In this document: piece after piece, positions 1 to 7,703 of the stretch | Layout of the letters: every line of letters begins with the position of its first letter | Numbering within the stretch: position 1 is the first letter of the stretch | Assembly (NCBI RefSeq): GCF_006491595.2 | Contig: NZ_VEVQ02000010.1 | Location: 62,001-126,000 of the forward strand | Direction: 5' to 3' | Length of the DNA stretch: 64,000 nucleotides | Source of the DNA: Flavobacterium jejuense | GTDB taxonomy: Bacteria; Bacteroidota; Bacteroidia; Flavobacteriales; Flavobacteriaceae | Program-made: the position numbers and the translations under genes | The notes under the pieces: model-generated | Seen by the model: only the letters and a program-made list of their open reading frames with translations | Database searches by the model: none | Told to the model about the DNA's origin: nothing

Positions 1-663
1 GGTGACTTAAGAACAGATGCGAAGGAGAATTTAATTACAGCTATACAAATTGCTTCTCTTAAGGAAAAGGGAAAATCAGTTATACAAGAGGTTTGCTTGT
101 ATTTTGAATACAAACTATATAGAGGAAATAGAACTACAAAGATTAGCGCTGAGCATTTTAATGCGTTTGCATCTCCAAATTTTCCAGAATTAGCTGAGTC
201 GGGTGTGCATTTAAAAGTAAATAAAGAAGCAATAATTAGAAATCAAGGAAATAAAACATTGAAAGTTAATCTTGGTTTTGATCAAAATGTAGTTATTTTA
301 AAAGTTTTTCCTGGAATTACTGAAGAAGTTATTGAAGCAATTATAAATATAAAAAGTCTTAAAGGTATAGTTTTAGAAACCTATGGTTCTGGAAATGCAC
401 CAACAGAGAAATGGTTTATAAACAATTTAGAACAAGCAATAAAAAAGAATATTCACGTTATCAATGTGACACAGTGTAGTGGAGGAGCTGTATCGATGGG
501 GCAATATGAAACGAGTACGCAGTTAAAAGATATTGGAGTTATTTCTGGACATGATATTACAACAGAAGCAGCAATTACAAAGTTGATGTATTTATTAGGT
601 CAAAAAGTATCTCATAAAGTGTTCAAAACAATTTTTGAAACTAGCTTAAGAGGAGAAATATAG
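1..663 (+). CDS. ansA: Type I L-asparaginase, C-terminal part (5' end outside window)
   Basis: Hydrolyses L-asparagine to aspartate and ammonia in the cytoplasm. The frame is open from base 1 (GDLRTDAKENLITAIQIASL...) to the stop at 661-663, so about 220 C-terminal residues are present and the N-terminal catalytic Thr motif lies upstream of the window. The visible parts fit the C-terminal half of type I asparaginases: a FNAFASPNFPELAE segment, a Rossmann-like GIVLETYGSGNAP stretch and the VTQCSGGAVSMGQYE segment. An internal TTG at 97 could be mistaken for a start, but homology continues in frame upstream of it. The gene precedes a tRNA-Ser and the exbB operon. The assignment is from family resemblance. 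Confidence 0.88.
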   Translation, partial: GDLRTDAKENLITAIQIASLKEKGKSVIQEVCLYFEYKLYRGNRTTKISAEHFNAFASPNFPELAESGVHLKVNKEAIIRNQGNKTLKVNLGFDQNVVILKVFPGITEEVIEAIINIKSLKGIVLETYGSGNAPTEKWFINNLEQAIKKNIHVINVTQCSGGAVSMGQYETSTQLKDIGVISGHDITTEAAITKLMYLLGQKVSHKVFKTIFETSLRGEI

Positions 664-740
664 TAAAAAATGACACTAAAATTTTTATACCTGAGAATTT
701 TTACGTTATTTAGCGCCCTTGAAATCGAAGTATTAGCAAT

Positions 741-828
741 GGAGAGGTGTCCGAGAGGTCGAAGGAGCATGCCTGGAAAGTATGTATGCCCCTAAAGGGC
801 ATCGAGGGTTCGAATCCCTTCCTCTCCG
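741..828 (+). tRNA. tRNA-Ser (anticodon GGA)
   Basis: Class II tRNA. The acceptor stem GGAGAGG (741-747) pairs with CCTCTCC (821-827), with discriminator G at 828. The anticodon stem CATGC/GTATG closes a seven-base loop holding GGA, so it reads UCC/UCU serine codons. A long variable arm (TGCCCC...GGGCA) and a GGTTCGAATCC T-arm are present, as expected for serine tRNAs. CCA is not encoded. It lies in the spacer between asparaginase and exbB. Confidence 0.96.
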
Positions 829-907
829 CAGGAATAAAATATTTTTAATTTCATAAATAATTTTATACATTTAACCCAATTAACTAATTAAATTAAGAAC
901 AAAAGCG

Positions 908-1741
908 ATGAAAAGATTATTTTCTATTTTAGCAATCACAGGGCTTATGACTTTTGGTAACATTCAAGCTCAAGAATCTACTGATGCAGATAGTACTGCA
1001 ATGGCTACTGAACAAGTTGATGTAGCAACTGATGAAGCAGTATCATCTGATGAAGCAGTGTCATCTGACGAAGAAGTTGTCGAAGAGGTTATTACCACAA
1101 ATGATGACGAAGCTACTTTTACTCAAAAAATGAAACAACGTTTTATTGAAGGTGGTCCTGGATTTATGGGAATTGTATTAATCTGTTTGATTTTAGGATT
1201 AGCAATTGCTATTGAAAGAATTATTTATTTAAACCTTTCTACTACAAACTCTAAAAAATTAATTTCTGACGTAGAAGATGCTTTAAAGTCGGGTGGTGTA
1301 GAAGCTGCTAAAGAAGTTTGTAGAAATACTTCTGGTCCAGTTGCATCTATCTTCTATCAAGGTTTAGACAGACAATCTCATGGAATTGATTCTGCTGAGA
1401 AAGCTGTTGTAGCTTACGGAGGAGTACAAATGGGACAATTAGAGAAAAACGTTTCTTGGATATCTTTATTCATCGCATTAGCACCGATGTTAGGATTCAT
1501 GGGAACTGTAATCGGTATGATTGAGGCGTTTGACCAAATTCAGTCTGCTGGATCTATGGAGCCATCATTAGTAGCTGGAGGTATTAAAGTTGCCTTATTA
1601 ACAACTGTATTCGGTCTTATAGTAGCTATTATTTTACAGATATTCTATAACTATATTATCGCTAAAATCGATTCTATCGTTAATGATATGGAAGATGCAT
1701 CAATTAGCTTAATTGACATCTTGTCTGATTACAGTAAATAA
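908..1741 (+). CDS. exbB: MotA/TolQ/ExbB proton channel family protein
   Basis: Proton-channel subunit of an ExbB-ExbD type motor in the inner membrane, which powers TonB- or Tol-like functions. The 277 residues comprise a signal-like N-terminus (1-21), an acidic Ser/Asp/Glu-rich segment (about 22-70) with a duplicated DEAVSS unit, a first membrane segment near 85-108, and the conserved pair of membrane helices near 183-212 and 225-250 with the ALAPMLGFMGTVIGMIEAF signature. The N-terminal extension is common in Bacteroidetes ExbB. It is first of four co-directional genes (ExbB, small membrane protein, ExbD, ExbD). No TonB gene follows, so the partner must be encoded elsewhere. Family call is secure; the exact partner (TonB or another) is not shown. 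Confidence 0.93.
   Translation: MKRLFSILAITGLMTFGNIQAQESTDADSTAMATEQVDVATDEAVSSDEAVSSDEEVVEEVITTNDDEATFTQKMKQRFIEGGPGFMGIVLICLILGLAIAIERIIYLNLSTTNSKKLISDVEDALKSGGVEAAKEVCRNTSGPVASIFYQGLDRQSHGIDSAEKAVVAYGGVQMGQLEKNVSWISLFIALAPMLGFMGTVIGMIEAFDQIQSAGSMEPSLVAGGIKVALLTTVFGLIVAIILQIFYNYIIAKIDSIVNDMEDASISLIDILSDYSK
1031..1066 (+). repeat. 18-bp tandem duplication inside exbB
   Basis: GATGAAGCAGTATCATCT at 1031-1048 is followed directly by GATGAAGCAGTGTCATCT at 1049-1066, a single mismatch. In frame it encodes two DEAVSS units in the acidic linker before the first channel helix. It looks like a recent in-frame duplication in a flexible segment. Confidence 0.85.
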
Positions 1742-1763
1742 TAACTAAAAAAAGACAATTCTC

Positions 1764-2186
1764 ATGAATTTACACAAGTTAACAAAAATTGCAGCTATTG
1801 TCATTGCCGTATTAGGTATTCTGTTTTTAGGATTACTTATGGCAGCTAGTGAAGATGGCGCAGAAAATAAATGGATTACACCTTTAATTTATTTATCTTA
1901 CATTGTACTTGCAGTTTGCATTGGTATTGTATTGATATATGTTTTAAAGAATTTGTTTTCCGACAAAGATAATTTAAAAAAGACTTTAATTTCAGTTGCT
2001 TTATTTGCAGCAGTAATGTTGGTTTCTTACCTTTTAGCAAATGGAGGTGAAGTTAAAGCTAATGGAGAAGTTTACTCTAGCTCAACAACAAAATTAGTTG
2101 GAGCAGGATTAAATGCTTTTTATATCCTTACAGTTGTTGCAATTGGAACAATGGTATGGTCTGGATTCACTAAAATTAAAAAATAA
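1764..2186 (+). CDS. Small four-helix membrane protein of the exbB-exbD operon
   Basis: I do not recognise a named family. The 140 residues contain about four hydrophobic segments (roughly 9-28, 42-63, 73-92 and 110-132), with short charged loops and a lysine-rich end. It sits 22 bp after exbB and 2 bp before the first exbD, so it is almost certainly co-transcribed and possibly co-translated with exbD. A protein of this size in this position is a familiar arrangement in flavobacterial exbBD operons, which suggests an accessory subunit of the channel. That role is inferred from position only. Confidence 0.8.
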   Translation: MNLHKLTKIAAIVIAVLGILFLGLLMAASEDGAENKWITPLIYLSYIVLAVCIGIVLIYVLKNLFSDKDNLKKTLISVALFAAVMLVSYLLANGGEVKANGEVYSSSTTKLVGAGLNAFYILTVVAIGTMVWSGFTKIKK

Positions 2187-2188
2187 TT

Positions 2189-2797
2189 ATGGCAAAAAGA
2201 GAAGCACCAGAGGTAAATGCTGGTTCTATGGCAGATATTGCTTTCCTTCTTTTAATCTTCTTCTTGGTCACAACTACCATTGGAGTTGATCAGGGAATCA
2301 ATAGATTATTGCCTAGATATGAAGAAAATCCACCAGTACCACCTATTAATGAAAGAAATATTATGCGTGTTCTTGTGAACAGGGATAATCAACTTTTAGT
2401 TAATGAAAAACCAATGGATATTAAAGATTTAAGACAAGCTGCTATTGAATTTTTAGATAATAATGGTAAGCAAGAGTGTGCTTATTGTTTAGGAAAGAAA
2501 GATCCAAATTCATCTGATGGACCAGATGATGCAGTTATCTCTTTAATGAATGACGGTCAAACAACTTATCAAACGTATATTGCTGTTCAAAATGAACTTG
2601 TAGCCGCTTACTATTTTTTAAGAGATAGAGAGAGTATGAGACGTTTTAATAAAAAATATACTGAAATTGAGTATGTAGCCAATGATCCAGCATCAAAAGC
2701 ACAAGAAGGTTTAGTAGAAGAGTTGCAACCAAAGGTTAAATTAATTCAAGATTTATATCCTATGAGACTTTCAGAAGCAGAACCTAAAAAGAACTAA
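2189..2797 (+). CDS. exbD: Biopolymer transporter ExbD/TolR family protein (first copy)
   Basis: Partner of ExbB that couples proton flow to work across the envelope. The 202 residues have a short cytoplasmic tail, one membrane helix near 16-36 (SMADIAFLLLIFFLVTTTI) with the conserved membrane aspartate, and a periplasmic domain. It is longer than classical ExbD (about 140 residues) because of an insert around 85-130 containing the pair ECAYC and a DPNSSDGPDD loop. It starts 2 bp after the preceding membrane protein gene and is followed by a second ExbD, so two different ExbD chains may form heteromers in the complex (inference). Confidence 0.92.
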   Translation: MAKREAPEVNAGSMADIAFLLLIFFLVTTTIGVDQGINRLLPRYEENPPVPPINERNIMRVLVNRDNQLLVNEKPMDIKDLRQAAIEFLDNNGKQECAYCLGKKDPNSSDGPDDAVISLMNDGQTTYQTYIAVQNELVAAYYFLRDRESMRRFNKKYTEIEYVANDPASKAQEGLVEELQPKVKLIQDLYPMRLSEAEPKKN

Positions 2798-2820
2798 TAA
2801 CCCTTTAAGTTTTAGAAACT

Positions 2821-3291
2821 ATGTCTAAATTTAAAAAGAAAAAATCAGCTGGTACGCCTGGAATTTCTACAGCATCATTACCTGATATTGTATTTATGCT
2901 TTTGTTCTTCTTTATGACTGCTACTACAATGAAAGATAGTGATTTGATGATTGAGAACAGATTGCCTAAAGCAGATCAAACTGCAAAATTACACAAGAAA
3001 GAATATCTTATGTATATTTATGTAGGTAAACCAAAACAAGGTTATGCTTCTTTAGGTACTTCAGATCGTATACAGTTAAATGATAAAATTTCATCTGTTT
3101 CAGATATTAGAAGTTTTGTTATTACAGAAAGAGCTGAGAGAAATTCTGAAGCTGAGAAATATTTAACAGCTTCTTTAAAAATTGATAAAGAAGTAAGAAT
3201 GGGTTTGATACAAGATATCAAAACTGAATTACGTAAAGTTGAACAATTAAAGGTCAACTATACTACAAATAAAGGGAATCCTTTAGATTAG
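2821..3291 (+). CDS. exbD: Biopolymer transporter ExbD/TolR family protein (second copy)
   Basis: Second ExbD-type subunit, 156 residues. A basic N-terminus (KFKKKKSAGTPG) is followed by a membrane helix near 20-40 (SLPDIVFMLLFFFMTATTM) with the conserved Asp, then a periplasmic domain ending in a helix. It is only distantly similar to the preceding ExbD, so this is not a recent duplication. It is the last gene of the exbB operon and is followed by a strong intrinsic terminator at 3315-3342. Confidence 0.92.
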   Translation: MSKFKKKKSAGTPGISTASLPDIVFMLLFFFMTATTMKDSDLMIENRLPKADQTAKLHKKEYLMYIYVGKPKQGYASLGTSDRIQLNDKISSVSDIRSFVITERAERNSEAEKYLTASLKIDKEVRMGLIQDIKTELRKVEQLKVNYTTNKGNPLD

Positions 3292-3314
3292 TTAATCTTT
3301 TCATTTAAATATAT

Positions 3315-3342
3315 AAAAGGCACGCATTGCGTGCCTTTTTTT
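3315..3342 (+). terminator. Intrinsic terminator after the exbB-exbD operon
   Basis: The GC-rich hairpin GGCACGC-ATT-GCGTGCC is flanked by A and T runs, with a T tract on its 3' side. It lies 24 bp past the second exbD stop and 37 bp before the next gene. Confidence 0.9.
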
Positions 3343-3378
3343 ATTAATTTTATAAAATAATTTTTAATTCTTTATAGA

Positions 3379-4062
3379 ATGAGTAGGATTCTCCTATTAA
3401 TTAATTTACTAATTGTTTTTCTTTCTTATTCGCAAGAGAATGAAAGAAAAATCCCCACAGATTCACTTTTTAGAGAAGATCAGTTTTATTTTTCAGTGAC
3501 CTATAATTTGTTAAGAAATACTCCTAGTGGATATTCTCAATATTCCTTTTCTTCAGGTCTAACTTTTGGTTTTTTAAGAGATATTCCTTTTTCAAAGAAT
3601 AGGGATTGGGCAATAGGTTTAGGTCTAGGTTATTCTTATAATGATATTAAACATAATTTAAAAATTGCTAATTTAGAGTCGTCAGAATCTAATGTATATA
3701 GTATAGATGATTCCTATAACAAAAGTAAACTTAGACTGCATTATGTTGAGTTACCTCTAGAAATTCGCTGGAGAAATGCAAGTTATGAGAGTCATAAATT
3801 TTGGAGAATTTATACCGGTTTTAAGGTTAGTTATTTGTTTGCTAGCAAAAGTATTTTTGAATCTAACACTGAAAGTTATAATATAAAAAATAGCAACGAA
3901 CTTACAAAACTTCAATATGGTCCCTATTTGAGTGTTGGTTATAATACTATAAATTTATACGCTTATTATGGTTTGAAATCTAATTTTGACAATGTTAAGA
4001 TGGAAAGTAGGGATTTAGAATTGAATTCTTTTAACGTGGGTTTTATCTTTTATATTTTATAA
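3379..4062 (+). CDS. Outer-membrane beta-barrel protein (porin/PorT-like family)
   Basis: Predicted exported protein of 227 residues. Residues 1-19 are a signal peptide ending SYSQ. The rest alternates hydrophobic and polar residues, with repeated aromatic strand ends (YFSVTYNLL, GFLRDIPF, GLGLGYSYND, YGPYLSVGYN) and a C-terminal FNVGFIFYIL strand. This is typical of small eight-stranded Bacteroidetes barrels annotated as porin family or PorT family. It follows the ExbBD terminator and probably has its own promoter. Its 3' end overlaps the convergent PAP2-like gene by 6 bp. Specific function is unknown, and it need not be the T9SS component PorT itself. Confidence 0.72.
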   Translation: MSRILLLINLLIVFLSYSQENERKIPTDSLFREDQFYFSVTYNLLRNTPSGYSQYSFSSGLTFGFLRDIPFSKNRDWAIGLGLGYSYNDIKHNLKIANLESSESNVYSIDDSYNKSKLRLHYVELPLEIRWRNASYESHKFWRIYTGFKVSYLFASKSIFESNTESYNIKNSNELTKLQYGPYLSVGYNTINLYAYYGLKSNFDNVKMESRDLELNSFNVGFIFYIL

Positions 4063-4668
4063 CCAAAAGTACCAAAAAGAAACCTGAGAGAGTATTCCAA
4101 TAAAACTACCAATAATGAGTTCGATAGGTGTGTGTGACTTCATGTGTAGTCGAGATGATGCAACAAAGCCTACTGAAACAATAATAAAAGCTATACTGTT
4201 TTTTAAAGGTAATTGTAAATGTAGACTGATAGCGTAGATAAATGTTGCTAATAAACAAATAGCAATCATGTGTAAACTGGCTTTAAATTTAAGTGATACT
4301 GCAATAAATGCAAGTAGAGAGCTTAAAAATCCTCCAAAAAAGAAATAGTATAATTCAGGAATATTGTCAAATGAAGAGCTAAATTTTATTAGTATAAATA
4401 ATAAGATAGCTTGAATTATTATTGGGATTTTGCGTTCTTTTAAGCTAGCTTCTGTAAATGAGTTAACTAGTCCTATAGAAAAGAATAAATAATATAATGA
4501 TAAGGGTAATAGTAAGGTTAAAATCCCAACTTGTAAAAGTGTCATATAAAACAAAGTTGGATAGGTGTACATTTTAGAAACTAAAAAATAAAAAATGGTA
4601 CCGTAAACAGAAATGAATATAGGATGATAAATGTATGAGAAAAAAGGTAGAATTTTTTTTAAATCCAT
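4057..4668 (-). CDS. PAP2-like integral membrane protein
   Basis: Membrane protein of 203 residues with six or so hydrophobic segments. Near the C-terminus the segment SSRLHMKSHTPIELIIGS resembles the third catalytic motif of PAP2 phosphatases (SRx5HxxxD), but the final acidic residue is Glu. An upstream SLHM stretch could stand for the PSGH motif in a weakened form. PAP2 enzymes remove phosphate from lipid phosphates such as undecaprenyl pyrophosphate. With these motif departures the activity here is uncertain. It lies 11 bp downstream of rpoN on the same strand and probably shares its transcript. Confidence 0.6.
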   Translation of the reverse strand: MDLKKILPFFSYIYHPIFISVYGTIFYFLVSKMYTYPTLFYMTLLQVGILTLLLPLSLYYLFFSIGLVNSFTEASLKERKIPIIIQAILLFILIKFSSSFDNIPELYYFFFGGFLSSLLAFIAVSLKFKASLHMIAICLLATFIYAISLHLQLPLKNSIAFIIVSVGFVASSRLHMKSHTPIELIIGSFIGILSQVSFWYFWL

Positions 4669-4679
4669 TTTTTAGTGAT

Positions 4680-6146
4680 TTATATTTTTTTTCTCAACCT
4701 TGCAACAGGAATATCTAATTGTTCTCTATATTTTGCAACAGTTCTTCTGGCAATAGGGTATCCTTTTTCTTTTAAAATTTCAGCTAATTTATCATCAGGA
4801 AGTGGTTTTTTCTTATCTTCTTCACTAATAACTACTTCTAGTATTTTTTTAATTTCTATAGTTGATACATCTTCTCCTTGATCATTTTTCATAGCTTCGC
4901 TAAAGAAATCTTTAATTAATTTCGTGCCATATGGAGTGTCAACATATTTGCTATTAGCAACTCTTGATATGGTAGAAATATCTAGACCAATTAGGTCAGC
5001 AATGTCTTTTAAGATCATTGGTTTTAATTTGGTTTCATCTCCATCTAAGAAGTACTCTTCTTGATAGTACATGATAGCATTCATAGTGATATAAAGTGTT
5101 TCTTGACGTTGTCTAATGGCATCAATAAACCATTTTGCTGAATCTAATTTTTGTTTGATAAATTGAACTGCATCTTTTTGAGCATTGGATTTTTCAGAAG
5201 TGACTTTATAGCTTTGTAGCATTTCTTGATAGTCCTTTGAGACATGTAGTTCGGGAGCATTTCTTCCGTTTAGTAAAAGTTCTAATTCACCATCAACAAT
5301 TTTTATGGTAAAATCTGGAACTACATGTTCTATAGGTTTTTGATTGCCATCATAAGCGCCACCTGGCTTAGGGTTTAATTTTTCAATTTCATCGATTACT
5401 TTTCTTAACTGATCTTTAGAAATCTCATACTTTAAAAGCAATTTGTCATAATGTTTTTTTGAAAAAGCATCAAATTGATTTTTGATAACATCTATAGCTA
5501 ATTCAATGGAATCGGTAGGGGTTTTGTGTTTTAATTGTAATAATAAACATTCTTGTAAATCTCTGGCAGCAACTCCAGAAGGCTCAAGTTCTTGAACTAT
5601 TCCAAGAATTCTAGTTACTGTTTTTTCATCAGTATATATACCTTGCGTAAAAGCTAAGTCGTCTACAGTGTCTTGGATAGTTCTTCTGATATATCCCATA
5701 TCGTCAATACTACCAACTAAAAATTCAGCAATATCTCTTTCTTCATCACTAAGGATAAACGTATTCAATTGATTTAGTAAATCTTGATGAAAAGTTACCC
5801 CTGCAATAAAAGGCATACTGTTGTCTTCATCGTCATCACTATAATTATTTGCTTGATATTTGTAATCGGGTGTCTCGTCGTTACTTAAATATTCGTCGAT
5901 ATTGATATCTTCAGCTTCAATTCTTTCACCTTCATAATCGTCATAATCATCATTATTTGAAACATCATCGTATTCATCATATTCCAAATTTTCTTCTTTA
6001 CCATTTTCTAGTGCAGGATTTTCAACTAATTCTTCTTGAAGACGTTGTTCAAATGCTTGCGTAGGTAATTGAATTAACTTCATCAACTGTATTTGTTGAG
6101 GAGATAATTTTTGAGATAATTTGAATTGTAAACTTTGTTTTAACAT
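4680..6146 (-). CDS. rpoN: RNA polymerase sigma-54 factor
   Basis: Alternative sigma factor that recognises -24/-12 promoters and needs AAA+ activators. The 488 residues show region I, rich in Gln and Leu (about 1-50), a very acidic region II (about 50-110, many Asp/Glu/Asn), the core-binding domain (about 115-300), and the DNA-binding part ending with the RpoN box ARRTVAKYREQL near 468-479. Length and domain order are normal. A cognate NtrC-type activator is encoded in this window at 58116-59465. A TATATTTG -7 element on the minus strand (6192-6199) lies inside the loop of an inverted repeat upstream. Confidence 0.97.
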   Translation of the reverse strand: MLKQSLQFKLSQKLSPQQIQLMKLIQLPTQAFEQRLQEELVENPALENGKEENLEYDEYDDVSNNDDYDDYEGERIEAEDINIDEYLSNDETPDYKYQANNYSDDDEDNSMPFIAGVTFHQDLLNQLNTFILSDEERDIAEFLVGSIDDMGYIRRTIQDTVDDLAFTQGIYTDEKTVTRILGIVQELEPSGVAARDLQECLLLQLKHKTPTDSIELAIDVIKNQFDAFSKKHYDKLLLKYEISKDQLRKVIDEIEKLNPKPGGAYDGNQKPIEHVVPDFTIKIVDGELELLLNGRNAPELHVSKDYQEMLQSYKVTSEKSNAQKDAVQFIKQKLDSAKWFIDAIRQRQETLYITMNAIMYYQEEYFLDGDETKLKPMILKDIADLIGLDISTISRVANSKYVDTPYGTKLIKDFFSEAMKNDQGEDVSTIEIKKILEVVISEEDKKKPLPDDKLAEILKEKGYPIARRTVAKYREQLDIPVARLRKKI

Positions 6147-6170
6147 TGTAAATGGGGATCGTAAAAACTA

Positions 6171-6214
6171 TTAATCGTTTAGTCTAATAAACAAATATAC
6201 AACTAAACGATTAA
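6171..6214 (-). promoter_or_regulatory. 13-bp inverted repeat enclosing the rpoN promoter
   Basis: The arms TTAATCGTTTAGT (6171-6183) and ACTAAACGATTAA (6202-6214) are perfect complements with an 18-nt spacer. The spacer holds CAAATATA (6192-6199), which reads TATATTTG on the minus strand and fits the Bacteroidetes -7 consensus for rpoN. On the minus-strand RNA the hairpin is followed by a short T run, so it may also act as the asnS terminator. Either or both uses are inference. Confidence 0.6.
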
Positions 6215-6224
6215 ATAAGGAATA

Positions 6225-7673
6225 TTAAAATTCTGCGTTTTGAGGTGTTCTTGGGAAAGGAATTACATCACGAATGTTAGTCATTCCTGTAACAAATAGT
6301 ACCAATCTTTCAAATCCTAATCCAAAACCAGAGTGTACTGCAGAACCGAAACGTCTTGTGTCTAAATACCACCACAATTCTTCCTCTTCAATACCAAGTG
6401 CTTTCATTTTTTCAATTAAGACATCTAAACGTTCTTCTCTTTGAGAACCACCAACAATTTCACCAATTCCTGGAAAAAGAATATCCATGGCTCTAACAGT
6501 TTCTTTTCCAGGTTCTGTATTCTCATTTAAACGCATGTAAAATGCTTTAATATTTGCTGGGTAATCAAATAAAATAACAGGACATTTAAAGTGTTTTTCA
6601 ACTAAAAATCTTTCGTGTTCACTTTGAAGATCGGCTCCCCATTCTTCGATGATATAATTGAATTTTTTATTTTTATTTGGTTTACTACTTTTTAAAATGT
6701 CAATAGCTTCTGTGTAAGATACTCGTTTGAAATTATTTTCTAAAACAAAATTCAATTTTTGTAATAAACTCATTTCACTACGTTCTGTTTGTGGTTTTGA
6801 TTTTTCTTCCTCTAAAAGTCTTCCTTCTAGGAATTTTAAATCATCTTCACATTTGTCAATAGTATATTTTATAACATATTTTATAAAATCTTCAGCCAAA
6901 TCCATATTAGCAGCTAAATCATTAAATGCTACTTCTGGTTCAATCATCCAAAATTCAGCTAAATGTCTAGAAGTATTCGAGTTTTCTGCTCTAAAGGTTG
7001 GCCCAAAAGTATATACTTGACCTAAAGCCATAGCATAAGTTTCAGCTTCAAGCTGACCAGAAACAGTAAGGTTGGTTTCTTTACCAAAGAAATCTTCTTT
7101 GTAATCTACCTTTCCTTCTTCGTTTCTTGGAGTTCCATCAAAAGGCAAAGCGGTTACTTTAAACATTTCTCCAGCTCCTTCTGCATCTGAGCCTGTAATA
7201 ATAGGTGTGTTTACATATACAAAACCTTTTTCTTGAAAATATTGGTGAACAGCAAATGATAATACTGAACGTACTCTCATAACTGCACTGAATGTATTTG
7301 TTCTTACTCTTAGATGCGCTTGTTCTCTTAGGAACTCAAGACTAGGACGATTTCTTAATTGTATTGGATATTTTTCAGCATCACTGTCTCCTAAAATTTC
7401 AATTTTTGAAACTTGTATTTCTACTGTTTGTCCTTTTCCTTGACTTTCTTGTAAAGTACCTGTTACAGAAATAGCAGCACTAGTAGTGATTCTTTTTAAT
7501 GTTTCTTCTGGAGTGTTTTCAAAATCAATAACACATTGAATATTATTTATAGTTGACCCATCATTTAAGGCAATAAACTGATTGTTTCTAAAAGTTCTTA
7601 CCCAGCCTTTGGCAGTTACTTCTTGTAACGTTTTAGTATTGTTTAATAGGTCTATGACTTTAATATGTTTCAT
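6225..7673 (-). CDS. asnS: Asparaginyl-tRNA synthetase
   Basis: Charges tRNA-Asn with asparagine in the cytoplasm. The 482 residues carry an N-terminal OB-fold anticodon-binding domain (about 15-115) and a class II catalytic core. Motif 2 is [20 protein letters not shown] near 227-246, and motif 3 is the [10 protein letters not shown] segment near 455. A Bacteroidetes-style insert lies around 270-340. Length fits AsnRS. A minus-strand TATATTTG element (7693-7700) lies 20 bp upstream of the ATG and is the likely promoter. Asn-specific rather than Asp-specific is judged from overall resemblance. Confidence 0.95.
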   Translation of the reverse strand: MKHIKVIDLLNNTKTLQEVTAKGWVRTFRNNQFIALNDGSTINNIQCVIDFENTPEETLKRITTSAAISVTGTLQESQGKGQTVEIQVSKIEILGDSDAEKYPIQLRNRPSLEFLREQAHLRVRTNTFSAVMRVRSVLSFAVHQYFQEKGFVYVNTPIITGSDAEGAGEMFKVTALPFDGTPRNEEGKVDYKEDFFGKETNLTVSGQLEAETYAMALGQVYTFGPTFRAENSNTSRHLAEFWMIEPEVAFNDLAANMDLAEDFIKYVIKYTIDKCEDDLKFLEGRLLEEEKSKPQTERSEMSLLQKLNFVLENNFKRVSYTEAIDILKSSKPNKNKKFNYIIEEWGADLQSEHERFLVEKHFKCPVILFDYPANIKAFYMRLNENTEPGKETVRAMDILFPGIGEIVGGSQREERLDVLIEKMKALGIEEEELWWYLDTRRFGSAVHSGFGLGFERLVLFVTGMTNIRDVIPFPRTPQNAEF

Positions 7674-7692
7674 TTTGTAAAAATTTAATATG

Positions 7693-7700
7693 CAAATATA
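7693..7700 (-). promoter_or_regulatory. asnS -7 promoter element
   Basis: TATATTTG on the minus strand matches the Bacteroidetes consensus TANNTTTG. It is 20 bp upstream of the asnS start, giving a leader of roughly 10-15 nt. Confidence 0.6.
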
Positions 7701-7703
7701 AAA

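Noticed and set aside
97-663. Complete small gene starting at TTG 97
   Set aside because: Asparaginase homology continues in the same frame to base 1, so this is the tail of a truncated gene.
3042-3257. Minus-strand frame inside the second exbD
   Set aside because: Fully embedded in a well-supported gene, with no promoter or recognisable product; it is a shadow frame.
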